6,257 nt of DNA from JAHEZL01 sp964406465. Its GTDB lineage: Bacteria > Bacteroidota > Bacteroidia > Flavobacteriales_C > GCA-002722245. Position 1 is the first letter of the stretch, and every line of letters starts with the position of its first letter. Position numbers and translations under genes: made by a program. The notes under the pieces were generated by a model. That model saw only the letters and a program-made list of their open reading frames with translations. It did not search any database and was not told the origin of the DNA. Shown one piece after another: positions 6,240 through 6,257 of this stretch. Location: assembly GCA_964406465.1 (NCBI GenBank), contig CAYORT010000050.1, positions 1 through 6,257 on the forward strand, written 5' to 3'.

Positions 6240-6257
6240 ATTGCGAAGCTATGGATG

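Overview
The window looks like a piece of an AT-rich Bacteroidetes (probably flavobacterial) chromosome. The evidence is indirect: translation starts are preceded by A/T-rich leaders instead of Shine-Dalgarno sequences, and one exact TAnnTTTG promoter element of the Bacteroidetes type sits just upstream of a gene. All recognisable genes lie on the minus strand and are tightly packed. There is no tRNA, rRNA, CRISPR array, transposase or integrase.

Transcription runs from the right edge to the left. The right two thirds (6239 down to 2084) is a four-gene cluster that looks like one operon. It starts with an unrecognised, mostly helical 214-residue protein. This overlaps by 29 bp a 652-residue DUF2779 protein, which combines a Cas4/RecB-like PD-(D/E)XK nuclease with four Cys of Fe-S type and a C-terminal DEDD-type 3'-5' exonuclease domain. 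After a 17-bp gap comes an unrecognised 258-residue protein with a hint of the 'nucleotide modification associated domain' (Nmad) style. It overlaps by 20 bp a 268-residue Nmad3-family protein, a family predicted from genome context to take part in DNA base modification.

Next, after about 120 bp, is a complete histone-deacetylase-like (arginase/deacetylase fold) zinc amidohydrolase. Its leader carries its own candidate promoter element and a perfect 8-bp inverted repeat, so it is probably a separate transcription unit.

The left end holds an unrecognised soluble 244-residue protein and, 36 bp downstream in the same reading frame, the first 36 codons of a protein that appears to enter a membrane segment and runs off the window.

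The most interesting reading is that the nuclease/exonuclease, the Nmad3 protein and its two uncharacterised partners form one DNA-modification or DNA-processing (possibly anti-phage) module. The gene spacing supports co-expression. The joint function is inference, and no experimental role is claimed.
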